Positions 37,174 through 50,667 of a stretch of 64,000 bases of DNA are shown piece after piece. The notes beneath the pieces are model-generated. The model did no database searches. It saw only the letters and a program-made list of their open reading frames with translations, and was not told where the DNA came from. The DNA lies in contig QLIY01000543.1 in assembly GCA_003260075.1 (NCBI GenBank), positions 45,543 through 109,542 on the forward strand, written 5' to 3'. How positions within the stretch are numbered: position 1 is the first letter of the stretch; each line of letters starts with the position of its first letter. This DNA is from Phallusia mammillata. Taxonomy: Eukaryota > Chordata > Ascidiacea > Phlebobranchia > Ascidiidae. The translations under genes and the position numbers were made by a program.

Positions 37174-40100
37174 TGTTTCAAAGCTGGGGTAATGTTGCAA
37201 GTTTGACCCTTTCAATTACGCTTGTGCCAATCTCCGGTTTTTATTGCACACCACCATTGCAGCCTGTGCTTGGATCTGCTCCTATTCTGTGTGTATTTTT
37301 AGATCTGACGCCGACAGGCTTGCCGCCTCAAGTTATGTCAGTTGGGAGTTGTTATCTGCGAGTCCTGCGTGGAGATGCAAGGCCTTGACAGTTGTTTCTC
37401 TAAGGATGCTGTCTGGTATAGCTTCCGATTTCCAAAATCTTTGTCAAAAATACTATTACAACAACACATTCCAAACCCCTTTTAAAATTATTTGAATAAG
37501 TCCATCAACGCTTGTTTCGCACCATTTTATCAATCTTTTATGTGACTCAGGTGGTTATGAACGAATGTCACTGATGAGGCCCCAAATATTACAGATGAGC
37601 ATTTGGCATAAGCATTTGCCGAAACATTTGAATAATAAAACATGTCGATTTTACGTCTATTTGGGCGGTTAGTTTTAAACATTAAACTTTATAACAGATC
37701 CGTGTATAGTGAATTAAATTTTGCTACATTTTTAAGTAAATTTGGAATAAAGTTAGTCAATAAAATTAACATCAATTACAAATGCGACAAAACGTGAGTA
37801 ATTTCGCCAATTTATTATGTTTTTGATTTGTATTCAATTTCTTTGGCATTTTCGCTTCCTTGAAACATTTTACGACAATATAGGCACTCATATGCTTCCC
37901 TATAACCTACAGAGCGCTTGGTGCTTCTTAAACGAGTTTTGCAACGTAAGTGACCGAATCTATGTGAGGTTAAAATCGGATTCTGGTCGGGATTTGCATT
38001 CACAACGTGTCGTGTTTGTTCTGTACGATTTTGTCATGGAAGCGATCGAACATAAGTGAGGTTTTGACACTCTGTGACGCAATATGACGATAGTTAAAAG
38101 ATAGCTGATGATTCAAGCATTGAAAACGCGTTCTGGAAACTATCAAGGCACTCCAGACCGTCGCGTGTTAGACCATGTCTTTGTGTTGTTCACACATAGC
38201 TTGCCTATATGATATTTATGAATCATCAGTGAAGACTTGGTCTTTCCATGTCCAATACGATTTAAGGCTATTGTGAACTTTTAGTCAGGTCTTGTTTTGC
38301 TGAAATCCCAGTTACGTAAATACTTGTGAAAAGATTTTTCAGCAGGCATTCTCACTTTCAAAATTGTTGGGAAGACCTTAAATTTGTAAGGCAGTATATA
38401 AATTCTATAAGGTTATTTGCATGTAAGCATCCCATGTGTCACGTGAACTATCTAATATCACAAAATTGAACTTCAAATTGTCGTTCGATCCTTTACGATG
38501 CCTTTACTGTTTGGCGGGCCGATTTTTCAAAAATAACAACCAAAATATCATGGACATGACGTTTACAACTTTTTTAAACTTTGACGTAAAGTTCATTAAC
38601 ACAAGTTAATGAGTCACGCATGTTTTAAGGTGTTATAGTAATTCAAGTTGATTAGATAGTAGAAACGGTTACGCAGTCCTACTCAAGTGCGACGCCTGAT
38701 AGTTTGAATGACGCGCGACAGCTGCATTGTGACGTCACGATATCTTGCATTCCTCTGGGAAAGATATAACGGCATTTGGTAAAGGTGTCCATTGCATGTA
38801 AATGTGGGACTACAGCTATCTACATCAGAAATCACTGCACTCACACAATTAAACTACAAGTATTCAACATTTTCACCGCATATGAAAAGAATCTTTGACC
38901 ACTATTATGGTAATTATGTAAACCTGCGTATTGACCCACAGCAATTAAAATTATAAGACTTTACACAAACTCTAAATAAACGAAGCGAGTATTAACATAT
39001 ATAAACAAGTGAGCTAGGATAATGAGACAACTCGAAGGTATCTCTATCCCTTAATCTCTAATCTCTAAATTTCTAGTCCATGTGTCCTTTTTATCTGAGG
39101 TTCACTCCCAATCAGGGGTTCGCGGACGCAAAGAAGTGAGGCTTCCAGGAGTCCGTGAATACAAACGTTAAAGATTTTACAGATATGGGGTAATCATGCT
39201 TGGGGTCAATGTGGTTCGTTACCAATACAAATAAAATAAGTACCGCTTTAGGACATAACCAAACACAAAAAGAGATTTTTTAAGGTTAGATTTGGAAGCG
39301 TTAGATTTTATTGTGTTTATTTGCATTTTTGTCTGATTAACAGATGTTTGATTTTATAGAGAGACAACACTTTACAAATACTTTTATGTTTACTTATGTG
39401 AATGGACATTTAGTTCTAGCTTTATTTCCTACATGTACAGTTGCCTTTACAAATAATTTATTATTGCATGAATGTTTGGCCCCAGTTTAAGGGTTTGATC
39501 CAAACCCCCCCCCCCATTGTGTTTATTTGCATTTTTGTCTGATTAACAGATGTTTGATTTTATGGAGACACTACTTTTCAAACACTTTTATGTTTACTTA
39601 TGTGAATGGACATTTAGTTCTAGCTTTATTCCCTACATGTACAGTTGCCTTTACGATTAATTTTTTATTGCATGAATGTTTGGCGCCAGCTTAAGGGTTT
39701 GATCCAAATACCACGACACAAAACTTTTTGATACAGTTCAGTCTTAGCGTATTTTTTACACACACTAAAAATATTAAACAACGCTGTGTCGGAAATAATT
39801 CAAAAATATTTTGTAAAAAAAAGTTTAATAGAAAAAACTGGCAAGAAGGTGGCGATATAGATGCTGTTTACAACTAAATATGTGTATGTCCGTGCTTTAT
39901 TATTACCTGACTATTATTGAAATTGGTATGAAGTGTGCATTTTATTTACAACTTCAACTAAAATACACTTTGATTTTAAAGTAAATTAACAAAATATAAA
40001 ATATAACAAGCTATGACCTGAACCAAAACGAAAGGACAAGCAACGTCTAGTTTATTGATACAAAACTAAATTTTGAATCTTGGCAAAATTAAGGCACTTA

Positions 40101-41056
40101 AATAAACTACGTGTTCACTAGAATATCATATAACATAAAAAAACGCCTCGGTAAACCGACACATATGGCACAGTGAAAACATCACAAATGAAAAAATTGG
40201 TCACTGCTAAATTTCATATCAAAGCAGCTTCAAAGATTAAATTCTCGCTTGGACAATCTTAAATTGTTTGCCCTGTTTGCTTTTAAGTGTCGCGTTACAC
40301 ACACAAAAATAATCCAACTTGAAAGGAAATTGTGTCTTTGGCGACTTGGGGGCGCACAAAAGGTGTTTATGGGGACGGCGGTTATGCACTGCTGACCAGG
40401 GTAACAACACCGTCAACGGCTTCTGAATCATTTAGTAGCTCACGTGCTATAACCCAAAATTGAATAACAACAGATGTTGTGACAGGAAAACCCGAAATAA
40501 TGATTTTCAAATATCAGAAAGTTCTGGAATATTTAAAACCGTTCTTTTATGCTGACCAAAGCACCAAAACGCACGAATTTTGGTTTAAATTTCGCACAAA
40601 AAAAACTATACAACTATTACTAAATTGTTCTGTTCAATATTTTTCTAAAAAACCCCCCCCCCTATGCTGACCAAAGCACCAAAACGCACGAATTTTGGTT
40701 TAAATTTCGCTTTTGGTTTAAAAAAAAAACTAATACATTTAATAATACTTAAATTGATTCTTCACAAATTATTACACTTTAAAAAATACACTCCTTTCAA
40801 AACCAACAAAAGATCAATTGTAACTGTAACTAATGCAAATATCAGCATGACAATAGCACGCACGCAAACGCATTGTCCCCCCCCCCACTTAAATTGTTTC
40901 TTTACAAATTATTACACTTTAAAAAATACACTCCTTTCAAAATCAACAAAAGATCAATTGTAACTGTAACTGATGCAAATATCAGCATGACAATAGCACG
41001 CACGCAAACGCATTGCTACTGAGTATTTTTAAATTTCAAACGGTTTGTTTTAAAGT
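37174..41056. other. Intergenic region between synaptopodin-like gene and GPCR
   Basis: No gene supported. It contains three duplicated blocks joined by C10-11 runs: 39310-39504 with 39516-39711 (C11 39505-39515), 40547-40652 with 40663-40767 (C10 40653-40662), and 40747-40876 with 40887-41017 (C10 40877-40886). It also has a TGACGTCA at 38730-38737. The two genes around it both read leftwards, so the right part should hold the GPCR 3' untranslated region and the left part the synaptopodin-like promoter. Confidence 0.6.
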
Positions 41057-44000
41057 TCACACAATACTAGTCACTCCGTTCGGTTTTGGAGTTCCAGGAA
41101 TTTCTTCAATCTCTTTTTTGCGTTGATTTAGTTGAGGAGTCCCTGCAAGACTGCTGCTGACAGTATTTTCACCAGCACTGCGTTGTGACTGCATTGGACT
41201 TTCATCAATTTTTTCTCCCTTGTCAAATTTCGCAACCAGCTTGGAACCGATTCGGTGCTTTTTGCACATTTTCAGGCATTTGGAGAAAATGGTGTCAAAT
41301 ATTCCCGAGTAAAGAATAGGATTGAGGGCACTGTTGATTGGAAGTAGAATTATACCAGCAACTGCATAGGCAATTTCGTCAATCCTTGCACCAGCTAAAA
41401 AGGCATATGCCATACAGCAAAGTGGAATCCAACAGAAAAAGTCAGTAAATAGTAAACGGGTAACCCGCGACTGTAGTTTGCATTTCTGGTAGTTCAGTTT
41501 GGCTCCTTTTGGGACGTTTCTCCGTATTTCCACTGCCTTTCTTGAAGTGGTCAATCGCCATATTAGTGAATAGACAATCACCATGCTTACGAAGGCGACA
41601 AAATTAAAGGTGACCAAGAAAGTGGTCATTTGCCATCCAGGTTCGCCTTTTCGTGTAAAAAAGTTAGGCAGGCATACACCGTTCTGCGAATAAAACCCTA
41701 GACGCCCGTTCGGTGTAAAAGACACTGCGTCGGATGACATTTGTAATGTGGTGTTGGCAGATAAAGAAGTATTGGTGGCTAGATATTGTTGTATGGCGCT
41801 AAGTCGGGAGTTAAAGGTGTTAAAAGCAGTTTTGTTTACCACGTCCGAACGAAAGAACGGACTCGGGAACCAAACGTGCGAGTAGAACTCATCTACCACC
41901 CATGGCAAGATTGCGAGGCCAAGTGACGTCAACCATGACATCATGACTGCTATTTGTACAACTTTTCCTGATTTTGATGAGAATTGCGCTTCGAACGGTT
42001 GGTAAATTGTATAAAGCCGGAAGAGTCCCATAATAAGCAAAATCAAGACCGAAGCTTCACTGGAAAGCAAAACAAGCGAACCCATGATGTTACAAGCAGC
42101 ACCTGTTCTCCAAGGTTTATCTGCTAAGCAATACATTCCTGAATGAACTGAACTTGCAATGCATAGGATAGTCAAGTAGATCCCCATGGTGCCATCAGCG
42201 ATACTTAGATTTACAATCATGAACGTGTGACTTTTGGCAATAGGGTTCACATTTTTCCTTTCGTTTATTCGCTGAAATGTCTTCGCCAACACAAAGATAT
42301 TACCCAGAAGGGCCATAGGAGCAATAAACCACAGTATCACTCTTAGCACTATGTTTTTAATCATCTCTTCCCGTGAACTGTACATATTTTGGTTGAAAGC
42401 CATTGGACACTCGTCACTGCCGTCAAAACATTCTTGTCTCCCGTTCAGTCTGAAAGTAGCTGGCACAAAAAGTCGATTCAAGGGCGAAGTGTCGTTTGCG
42501 TTTCGCGTCTCGCAGTAAAATCTTCCGTCCGTGCAATTCTGAGCGGCGCTTTCGTCTGATTCGTCATCACAATTAATGACTCCATCACACCTCTGAATGG
42601 GCAAAGAAGTAAAATTGAATTAAGTTAATGTTTGATGTTAGATCTCTAGGTTTAAAAAAGTTTTGAATAAGTTTGTCTGCTAAGAGCAGGTAAATGTGAA
42701 ACTTCACAAAAAGGTTATTTGACTTAAATTACAATTGTCATAGCTGCCCTAAACTCTGAGACATGTTATAATTATATTTCTTGTTTGTTGCTTAAATATT
42801 TCCACCAACCTTAAAGCCAGTCTACATTAAACCATCAGGCAAAACATTAGTTTACCTCTTGTTAACAACCAAGGTAACTGTAACCTAAAACAAACCTGCT
42901 CCAAAGCAATACTGATTGCAGGACCGTTTTTGCAATAGAACCTTTCCGGGCAACCAATTTCCTCCTCCAGAATACGACCCTCGCAATAATCATCGCTCTG
43001 CCAAACACCATCGCAGATGAACGGAGTAAACAGACACGAAAAATCAACATTGCAGAAAGGAGGAAGGTCCCCGCATTCTGGAGTACATTCGTCAGTCAAA
43101 TTGACGCACGTCGGTCGTCCGTCGCATTTTACCGCTACTATTATCTCTCCACCAAAATCACTTTGACACAGCATAGTCTCGTTTTCTGCTGCGATGGAAG
43201 AAGTGTGATTGAAGAAGCCGGCCACGGATGAAGTTAGGTTTGCTGGAATCTGGCTGCTAAATGTGTAGAGGTAATTTTCGGTTGAGGAGCTGTAGCAATG
43301 GAGTTCGTCCATAACGTTGTGGCAGTCTATGACGTCATCACAGAGCTGGGCACTGTTTATGCATTGTCCCTCGCCGCAAGGGATTGTGATGTTTATCCAA
43401 GTTTCAGTTCTGCCAGCTAAAATGAGATAAATATTTTGATGTAAGCTAAGAGAGGGAGCTTTATTACTGGGTGGTCTCAACAAATGATGGTCGCTAACGC
43501 TTAAAATATACACACCGAGACAAGAATTAATCGCAAAACAAAACATTCAGTCAAAAGAACTTGGATATGTATAAAACTCTCTGGCAGTTATGTTATGTAT
43601 TAAATTGCTCTTAAAGTCCATGTATAGTGTTCCTAAAAACATTTGGCATTATGAATTGAAATTTCAAATGGGATGTTAAGTAACTGTCAATGTTTTCATC
43701 ATTGAAACGTTTGTCAATATCGGTTATATCACGAAAATAAACTTCTACGTTCGGATACTAAACAAAAATATTTCCATAATTCTGTTTGACAATTATATTG
43801 GCCCCCAAACTCGTAGGACGAAACTAGTTTATTAAACTATTCGACGACTATGCCATCATCAGTAATTCCAGTTTTGCTTAACTTACACCTGAAGTATGTA
43901 AGTCAGTATTTCCGTAAGGGCATAAACTAATCAGGCCACGACTGATTGTTTATGATGTTGAACAATGTTAAATCAAAACAATGTTAAACCTTTGTGACGA

Positions 44001-47000
44001 GTTTGATGGAGGCTTTCGAGGAAGCAAATGTGCGAACGTTGAAACGTCATCAGTGACACAATGAGTGAATCAGAGTTGAACGTGTTGCAGTTACATATCA
44101 TAAGGTGAAATAACAAACAGTAACTTTAAAGCAATTTGGGTTAATGCGTTTCTTGTAAACTTACCAAGGCTATATCCGTTCAAGTGAAATTCCGCCTCGT
44201 CGTCACCATCAAAGTCTTGCTCACAGTAGGGACTTGAGCCGCTGTAAAGATGACAGACTTCGGGAACCAGTTGGTTTTCACACAAACACTCGTCTGAGAA
44301 ATCGGCACAGTCGAATGTTCCGTCGCAAACTTGATACGTAGAGATCACCTTGAAATATATTTTGTTCGTGCAAATGACGTTCGCAAATGTTACATTTAGT
44401 AGAGAGTCTTGGCCGGACTAGGCAAGTTGGAAGTAATTGCACGGACTTAAAACTAAAAAAAACATTACCAACTCAACTGAAAATTTTTTTGTTCTGAGAG
44501 GGCTTGATATGAAATAATGTATCGGATGAAATTATTTTAAATCACTGCAATTGTATTAGATGATTTGGTTCAATTCGAGCCTAAATGTAAATGTAAACAA
44601 CATGCTGTTTTATAACCTATAATACTTTTTCGTTATGCTAGGTCTTTTGGATTGGCAATGTCAGTCAGTACTGTGTTTGATTTCTACTGCAATTTAAGAC
44701 TTACATGCCGTTTATCGAGACATTGAAAGCAGTTGCCAGTCAGTGCCCCATTTTTATCGAAGCACAAGTCCGCCCCGTCTGTGCAGTGCGCAATGTTGTC
44801 TTGCAGATTGATTTGCGGAAGAACACACGGCACACCAGCGGCGGATTTGATAATGCATTTGAAGCCGGGACCAGCAAAGATTTCATCAGACTCGTCTGGA
44901 CAGTCCCATTGCCCATCGCACATTTCATTCAAGCGTATACAACCAGAACCGTTACCGCAACGTACCGCATCAGGCCGGTCGCATGGCACTGAACCGGCGA
45001 ACCTGCAATGCAAAAAACAATTTTCTATTAAAACTGAGCTTACACAGAAACCGACCTGAATTAACGCGCGCTCATTACAGACCAGTGACGGATATAATAT
45101 ATACTTTTCTGTTTGAATAAGTTACTGATAAAAAATAAACCAAAAAACGTTGATCCTTGCTTTGAACAAACAACTGACTGATTTTACTTTGGACAGTTTT
45201 TGGTGCTTTATCAATTTACTGCTAAGGTTAAAGATATAGTGATCCAAACTATATTGCCAATGGTTTTGGATTCACTACAAAAAGTTATGTGTTATTTGTG
45301 TGTTTTGTTACAATCTGTTTCTCAAAGACACTTTTGATTGGTTTAGGAAGTTAGTTAAAATTATTTTTAAGGACTGCGTTTAACGTGCGGTGGGTGTGCA
45401 TTAAAGATGATTACATTTTAGAAAAAAAGGGTTGGTGTATCACACTCAAATGACGACACACCGATCTAGATTGCTTTTTTACCGCAATTCCGCTGACAAA
45501 TTGTTTCCTCGTTATGGACTTTTGGACTTTTTACCTTATCTGTGGGTAGTTACATTTATGTAAAGTTATCATTAACTTTCAACCAGTGACTAAACTAGGG
45601 CGCGACAAGTGTATGTAACCTTTATCACCCCAAGGCTACATATTTAGTCCTGGGATATCTCTTAATTAGTTTGATATTTACACCAACCCAAGCAATTTAT
45701 CTATAAGTGGAATTCACCTACCGGATTCAAGTTAAGTGAATTTATGATATATACCAACGGGCTGGGTTTTTGAATGATTTTTATCTGGGGTAATTATTTA
45801 AAACGCGCCCGCTATTTTCTAGGTTTTTTACACGATAATTTCTTGGCAATTATGGAAAAACCAAGGACCAATTAAATGCAACCGTGCAAATGTTAAGATT
45901 GTGTTTTCCCGACAAATTTCTTCATGTAATTGAAATAAACTCTAATACACTTGTATTTGGTATGTCTTGTAGGCCGCCTGGACTCGTCATAGTTAATGGT
46001 GCAACACCTCAGTAACAACTTCGACTTGTAAATTTACTTTGAGACGCAGCACTTTAGCGTTGTAAGTCGGGCATGGCTTTTTGTATCGGGTTACCCTCTG
46101 ACTCAGACAAGTTTGACTGAAACGGACTTGATTCGATGCTGACTTCACATTCTAGCGAGTTTGTGTCGTGATTGTGCCCTAGTAAATCAAAGCCCAATTG
46201 AAACTTAATTGTTATAAATTTCGGGTTCAGGGCGGTTTTCGGGCATGGGCCCCAATTTCGGAACGACTAATGTCTCCCAGGAAGCTTATAGGGTGTGCAG
46301 ATTATGTTTTAAACAATGCCACAGCGTTCTGGAAGCTCACTTACGTTAGAGGGGTAACACCTGTACAATTATCTTCATCGCCTCCATCGACGCAATCGTA
46401 CACTCCATCACACTTGTAACTGATCGGAAAGGCTTCTCCATCGCTGCACGCGAAAAGGCTCTCTTCTGCAAACAGATATGGATTTTAGTTTTCAAGTTAT
46501 GTTTTAGTCATTTTTTAGGCACTAACTGATGTCATTGTGAGTTGTACATGATTTATAATTGTTTAAAAAACGTTTCTTGTTCAAAATCTCAAAAACAATT
46601 GACGACTTTTTTTGAAAAATCTTTCAATGGTTCTGCAAAAACTCTATCTACCACAATGTCCTTTGAAGACTGTGTTCGCGGCGCAAAAACGTAGCCCAAC
46701 TGGCAGTTTTCAACATATTTGCAGTCGTATCCGTTCACATTCAGACAGATCCACAATGACATCACCAAGTCATGTCAAGAAATACAACCGGGGTGCACGT
46801 TTGTTGAAGCAAAGAAAACAAATCACCGGAACCTGTACTCTGTAGCGAGCAAATGAGGCCAACTGAGTTTGTATTGTGTTTATCTGAAGCAGTATATTTA
46901 AGTATGACGCATTGTACACGTGCCCCCAAATTCTTGCGTACGACTCGTGTCGTATTTGTATTTGATAAATGATATTCGTTTCCCTTGACGGCAATATCCT

Positions 47001-47696
47001 TTTTAAATATAGTGATGGATTGAAGTGTTTTCCAAATTTCAAGGACGTCCGCAAAACACAACAAATAAGAGAATTGTTGTCTGGGCTTAATAGCCGCCTA
47101 AACCCTTAAATTTGACTAGGATATTGTTGTTATTATACCAGTCTTCTGAGTAGGGATAAGTGGCTGGGAGAAATACTTCTTTATGAAATAGGTCTTTGTT
47201 TATATAAAGAACAATTGCCTATAATTGATAACACGATCTTTAAATTAAAGGGTTGGATTACGATTGCCCAAAGCTAGACTGTTGTTTTCAACGTTGCAAA
47301 TAGTTCATGCCCTCAAAATGCAAATTTCAAACCTACAAACTTGATTTTGTTATTGTAAAGGTTTGCTACATATCTGTAATTGTTTCTTCAAAAGGCTTGC
47401 ACATGCATTTTTTCAGATAACTTGATGACATCTTTTCATACCAAATTGTTTTATTGTAAGACATATCGTAGTACAATACGGTTTGTAAAAAACATTGTAG
47501 TACAATCACCTTAATGCAAAACACCCTTAGTGCTTTACTAGTTAGTTTTTTGCCACAGAATGAAGTTATTGGTAAGGTTCAACAACCAAACAAACACATC
47601 AAAAATTATACAATTTGTTTACTTACGTGCAGCGCATGCAAGCAACAGAAATGCCAGCACCAGTACAAACAAGTTGCCTGGATACATTTTTCTCAT
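41057..47696 (-). CDS. Class A GPCR with LDL-receptor class A ectodomain
   Basis: Six exons (47696-47627, 46465-46345, 45002-44705, 44348-44165, 43416-42896, 42592-41057) join in phase to 909 residues. It begins with a signal peptide (LFVLVLAFLLLACA). Cysteine-rich LDLa modules follow, with calcium-cage patterns CDGVYDC...DGGDED, CDGQWDCPDESDE, CDGTFDCADFSDEC, CDDVIDC and CDGVINCDDESDES. Seven membrane segments start near residue 479. Visible GPCR marks are GN in TM1, LSIAD in TM2, CWIP near 785 in TM6 and NPILY near 822 in TM7. The TM3 end reads LFRLY, lacking the acidic residue of E/DRY. The cytoplasmic tail is S/K-rich. The arrangement recalls relaxin receptors and molluscan GRL101 (LDLa plus rhodopsin-like 7TM), but I see no leucine-rich repeats. 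Ligand unknown. Confidence 0.92.
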
Positions 47697-48771
47697 ATCC
47701 AATTTTCCCACAAAACTTTGCTTGCTTACTAATTCAGTAATAGTTAAGTACACTATTTTATCTCTACAACCACCTGTACAAAATGATTCAACAATTGGTA
47801 GCACTGAATTGAGGGCTTGAAACCAGGTTATTATTGTCTCGATGGAATTAAAATAGGCCCTCCGGCCAGCACGCAAATCCAAATGTTAAGTTACGTCTGG
47901 CTGCGAAACTAAACACGTCTTTAGCTGCCAAGCATTTCTGAACACCTGTGTATCTCAAATCGAAAGCTTTATGTACGAAGTTCACTTACAAAAAAGTATT
48001 TGTGAGTCAATACAGTTTTGAAACGTGATGACGCAAATTTTATTACTCACGTGAAACTTGCTTCCGAACCTAAAGCGTCACCTGCTGTGTCTGGCTCGTC
48101 TGCGCGGTGCTTACGTTTTTGTGTGACGGCTTTTACGCACGACCGCACGATTTCTTGAGGATGCGCTAAGTTGCAGGGGTTATGAGAAACTGCCTACTCA
48201 ATTTGCCCTTTTTCCGTCTGCTGCCTCGCAACAGCTTTTTGTTCATAAGTTGTTGTTTTTTGCCAGCATCTTAAAATCCTAATCCGTTTTTCAAAACCCA
48301 ATCCAGAAGAATATCAATCATAAGCTTAAAGTGTTTGTGTTTTTTTTCTTTGCGATGTTGGTTAGATTATTATACCAAGCTCGACAGTACAACCTAGTGA
48401 CTTTTATTTTAACAAATGCTGGTCACAAGGCGCTTACTTTTAGAAATTAGTTTAACACGCAGCAAAACACATAATGGTCTGGCGCGCCTGACCCATATAC
48501 AGACATACAGACATAAAAAAAACTGATCGGGATTCGTCCCCGGGAGAGTCCTGGGTTCGAACCCCGTGAAAAAACAAAAAAAAAACTAAAAACAAAAAAA
48601 CATCAGATTTCTTTATTTTTAATCGAAAATTTACATTTGATGGAAAATTAGCAGAATTTTTGAAAACTGTTAGAATGCGAAAACATACAAGTATGGAATA
48701 ATTGTATGCCCCATGCGTTATTTTACAGTTAGATATTACGTATCAATGGTTCAATAATTTGATGTCTGAAT
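47697..48771. other. Intergenic region upstream of the GPCR
   Basis: No gene seen apart from the SINE near 48473-48600. It should contain the GPCR promoter near 47700-48000. A minus-strand AATAAA (48612-48617) and another overlapping the gene at 48772 could end the small gene to the right. Confidence 0.5.
48473..48600 (+). mobile_element. tRNA-derived SINE, 5' truncated
   Basis: Starts near aatggtctggcgcgcctgac, has the B-box-like GGGTTCGAACCCC and ends in an A-rich tail. It matches the element at 57787-57899, but lacks that copy's first ~25 bases and carries an extra acagacat repeat. Confidence 0.8.
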
Positions 48772-49238
48772 TTATTTTCTCAATTCAAGAAATGCATTTT
48801 GTCTAGCCTCTGGTGTTCCTGTGAACAGATACGGCAACTTTGAGGTTTCTCCCCTATCCTGAGCTGGACTTGACGTCGATTAAGAAACTCATCACCCTGA
48901 GTCTGACGACGGGACTTTTCAATCTCTAGCAAAATTCCCGCTTGGGTTTCCCTGGATTGGAAGCTTTCAGGATTGAGAATTTGTTTATTGTAATTTTGGC
49001 TTTTGCTTATAGATCCACCAAGGTCATTCCAACTTGGTACTGATTCACCAAACTTGACCAGTCCGTTGCGTGGTTGTTTGCTGGTTGGTCGGGCAGAAAT
49101 TTGCATGACATTTTTTTCTCCACCTATGTTGTACTGGTGAACGGTTCCTTCTTGCCAATTTTTGTTCATTGCCTTGTTCACTGATTGGCCTAGTTTTTTG
49201 GCAGTCACGTTTTTGAAGTTGTGCTGAACATTTTCCAT
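48772..49238 (-). CDS. Small basic protein of an unrecognised tandem family (paralogue A), probable frameshift near its end
   Basis: Intronless, beginning MENVQHNFKNVTAKKLGQSV. It shares with the gene at 59809-60332 a first half of ~95 residues (K-x-G/GK-x, NW-x-x-G-T-x-HQYN, VMQ-S-ARPT-x-KQPRNG, KFG) and a tail (FLNR-x-QV ... L-F/I-TGTP-x-x-R). The tail LPYLFTGTPEARQNAFLELR lies one frame off from the start (stop 48772-48774). In the starting frame translation runs to 48780 with unrelated residues. The slip is near 48845-48858 (ccccta). Either a base is missing or the gene is decaying. No known domain; likely nuclear or nucleic-acid binding from charge, which is inference. Confidence 0.6.
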
Positions 49239-50667
49239 TGTGGACTAACGCATATAATTCCCCCAAAAGTGAATAAGCAATCTAAAGCCAAAACGGCTAG
49301 AATATTGCTGGTACTACACCAAAGAAATTTAGTAATTAAAACAAGTTAATAGTAAACACACGGTTAAACAATTTCCAAACACAAATATTTTTAAGTTGAC
49401 TACGATCCCAGCATAAACTCCACATTCCTGATTAGCCAAACAATGCCGATTCAAAACGTCTAAAACTTCATTGTCACAATTAAGAATAAAATGTACACTT
49501 AAGTTTACTAAATGTGCAATTACGACTGCTAAATCCAAATGCAAACTGAGGCAACTGCCAACTTTCTCGCGATCGTGGGCGCTCAAGCAAAACGGTATTA
49601 CTATTTGCGCGGCCAACAAAGCACCAAGAGGAAGTTATTGTCCAGTTCTTGGCATACTGTGGTGTCGCCACCATGGAAAGCCAGTGGGCTACCTATACAT
49701 CAATCTACCTCAAAAATGAACCAGCGCGCCTGGCTACTTTTTATCTCACAAGCAAAACTAAGCTTTTTTTTATCTTTTTAATAAAATTTTTATAATTTTG
49801 ATTTACAATATAAATTACTGCAGTGACCATTATTTACTTTAAAATCAAACGTTATCACGACGATAACACAAAATACTTACACACAATCAAACTACGTACA
49901 AACTTGCTAGGAAGCCACGTCTAAATTTACGGTAAACCACAGTAAAAAAGAGTGTTATAGCTCAATTAAAGATAGTTTTAAAATACATACTTTAATAGCT
50001 GTACATTATACGCTTTAAGTAAGCACACAAACATTTCCAAACAATAGGAGTTCAACCGCAGCGACTATTGAACAAACTGCTCACAGCACAAACGTGGTCA
50101 GCACTGCTTTAGTGCATTGCACAAGAGTTCACCACTAATGACACCAGACGCATTGTTACGTTATAGTTTTTACCATTTATAACAGGCGCTTTGTTACGTC
50201 ACAGAAAACAAGTCCGATCCCAAAGTTAAGTGGACTTGGGGAAAAGGCACGCGCAAGCCAATTCTTGCTGTAGAACAGTTACGTTTGGAAGCAAACACAC
50301 CAAAAATATCTGCAAGTATGTACAAAGCATCATGTTCTTGTGTCGTCATACCATTCACAGGAAAATATAAGTGCTAAGGAAGACAGCTGCTATTTCAAAC
50401 ATTGCAGGAAGTTTGTAATTTTTGCAATGATCAACAACTTTTCCACCCATAATTAATCTGATCAAATCACCTAAACTAAACATACTCATGATGCAACCAG
50501 TTATTTGCGGTCGTTGCAAGCAAAGTTATAATCATATTTAAGGCCGTTGGTACATTGTGTTAAATTGTGTACAACGTAGCAATCATTACAACCAGTTGTA
50601 AAGACATCGCAAAAGTGCATCACATCATCGACCATAGAACACAAATAATTTACAGTAATAAATAATA
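49239..50667. other. Intergenic region with a decayed transporter fragment and a block shared with 54072-54195
   Basis: No intact gene. 49986-50112 (taatagctgtacattatacg and on) recurs at 54072-54195 with few changes. About 50400-50530 resembles part of the FLVCR-like gene at 51100-51180 (aaactaaacatactcatgat), a remnant of a related gene on the minus strand. Confidence 0.6.

Noticed and set aside
37815-38040. Minus-strand frame with zinc-finger-like spacing (YECLYCRKMF, LTSHRFGHLR).
   Set aside because: The C-x2-C and H pairs do not line up into a complete C2H2 finger and the frame is short. At most a remnant.
48535-48570. The GGGTTCGAACCCC motif as a possible tRNA gene.
   Set aside because: There is no acceptor stem or anticodon arm that folds properly. 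The element has an A-rich tail and a second dispersed copy with target duplication, so it is a SINE.
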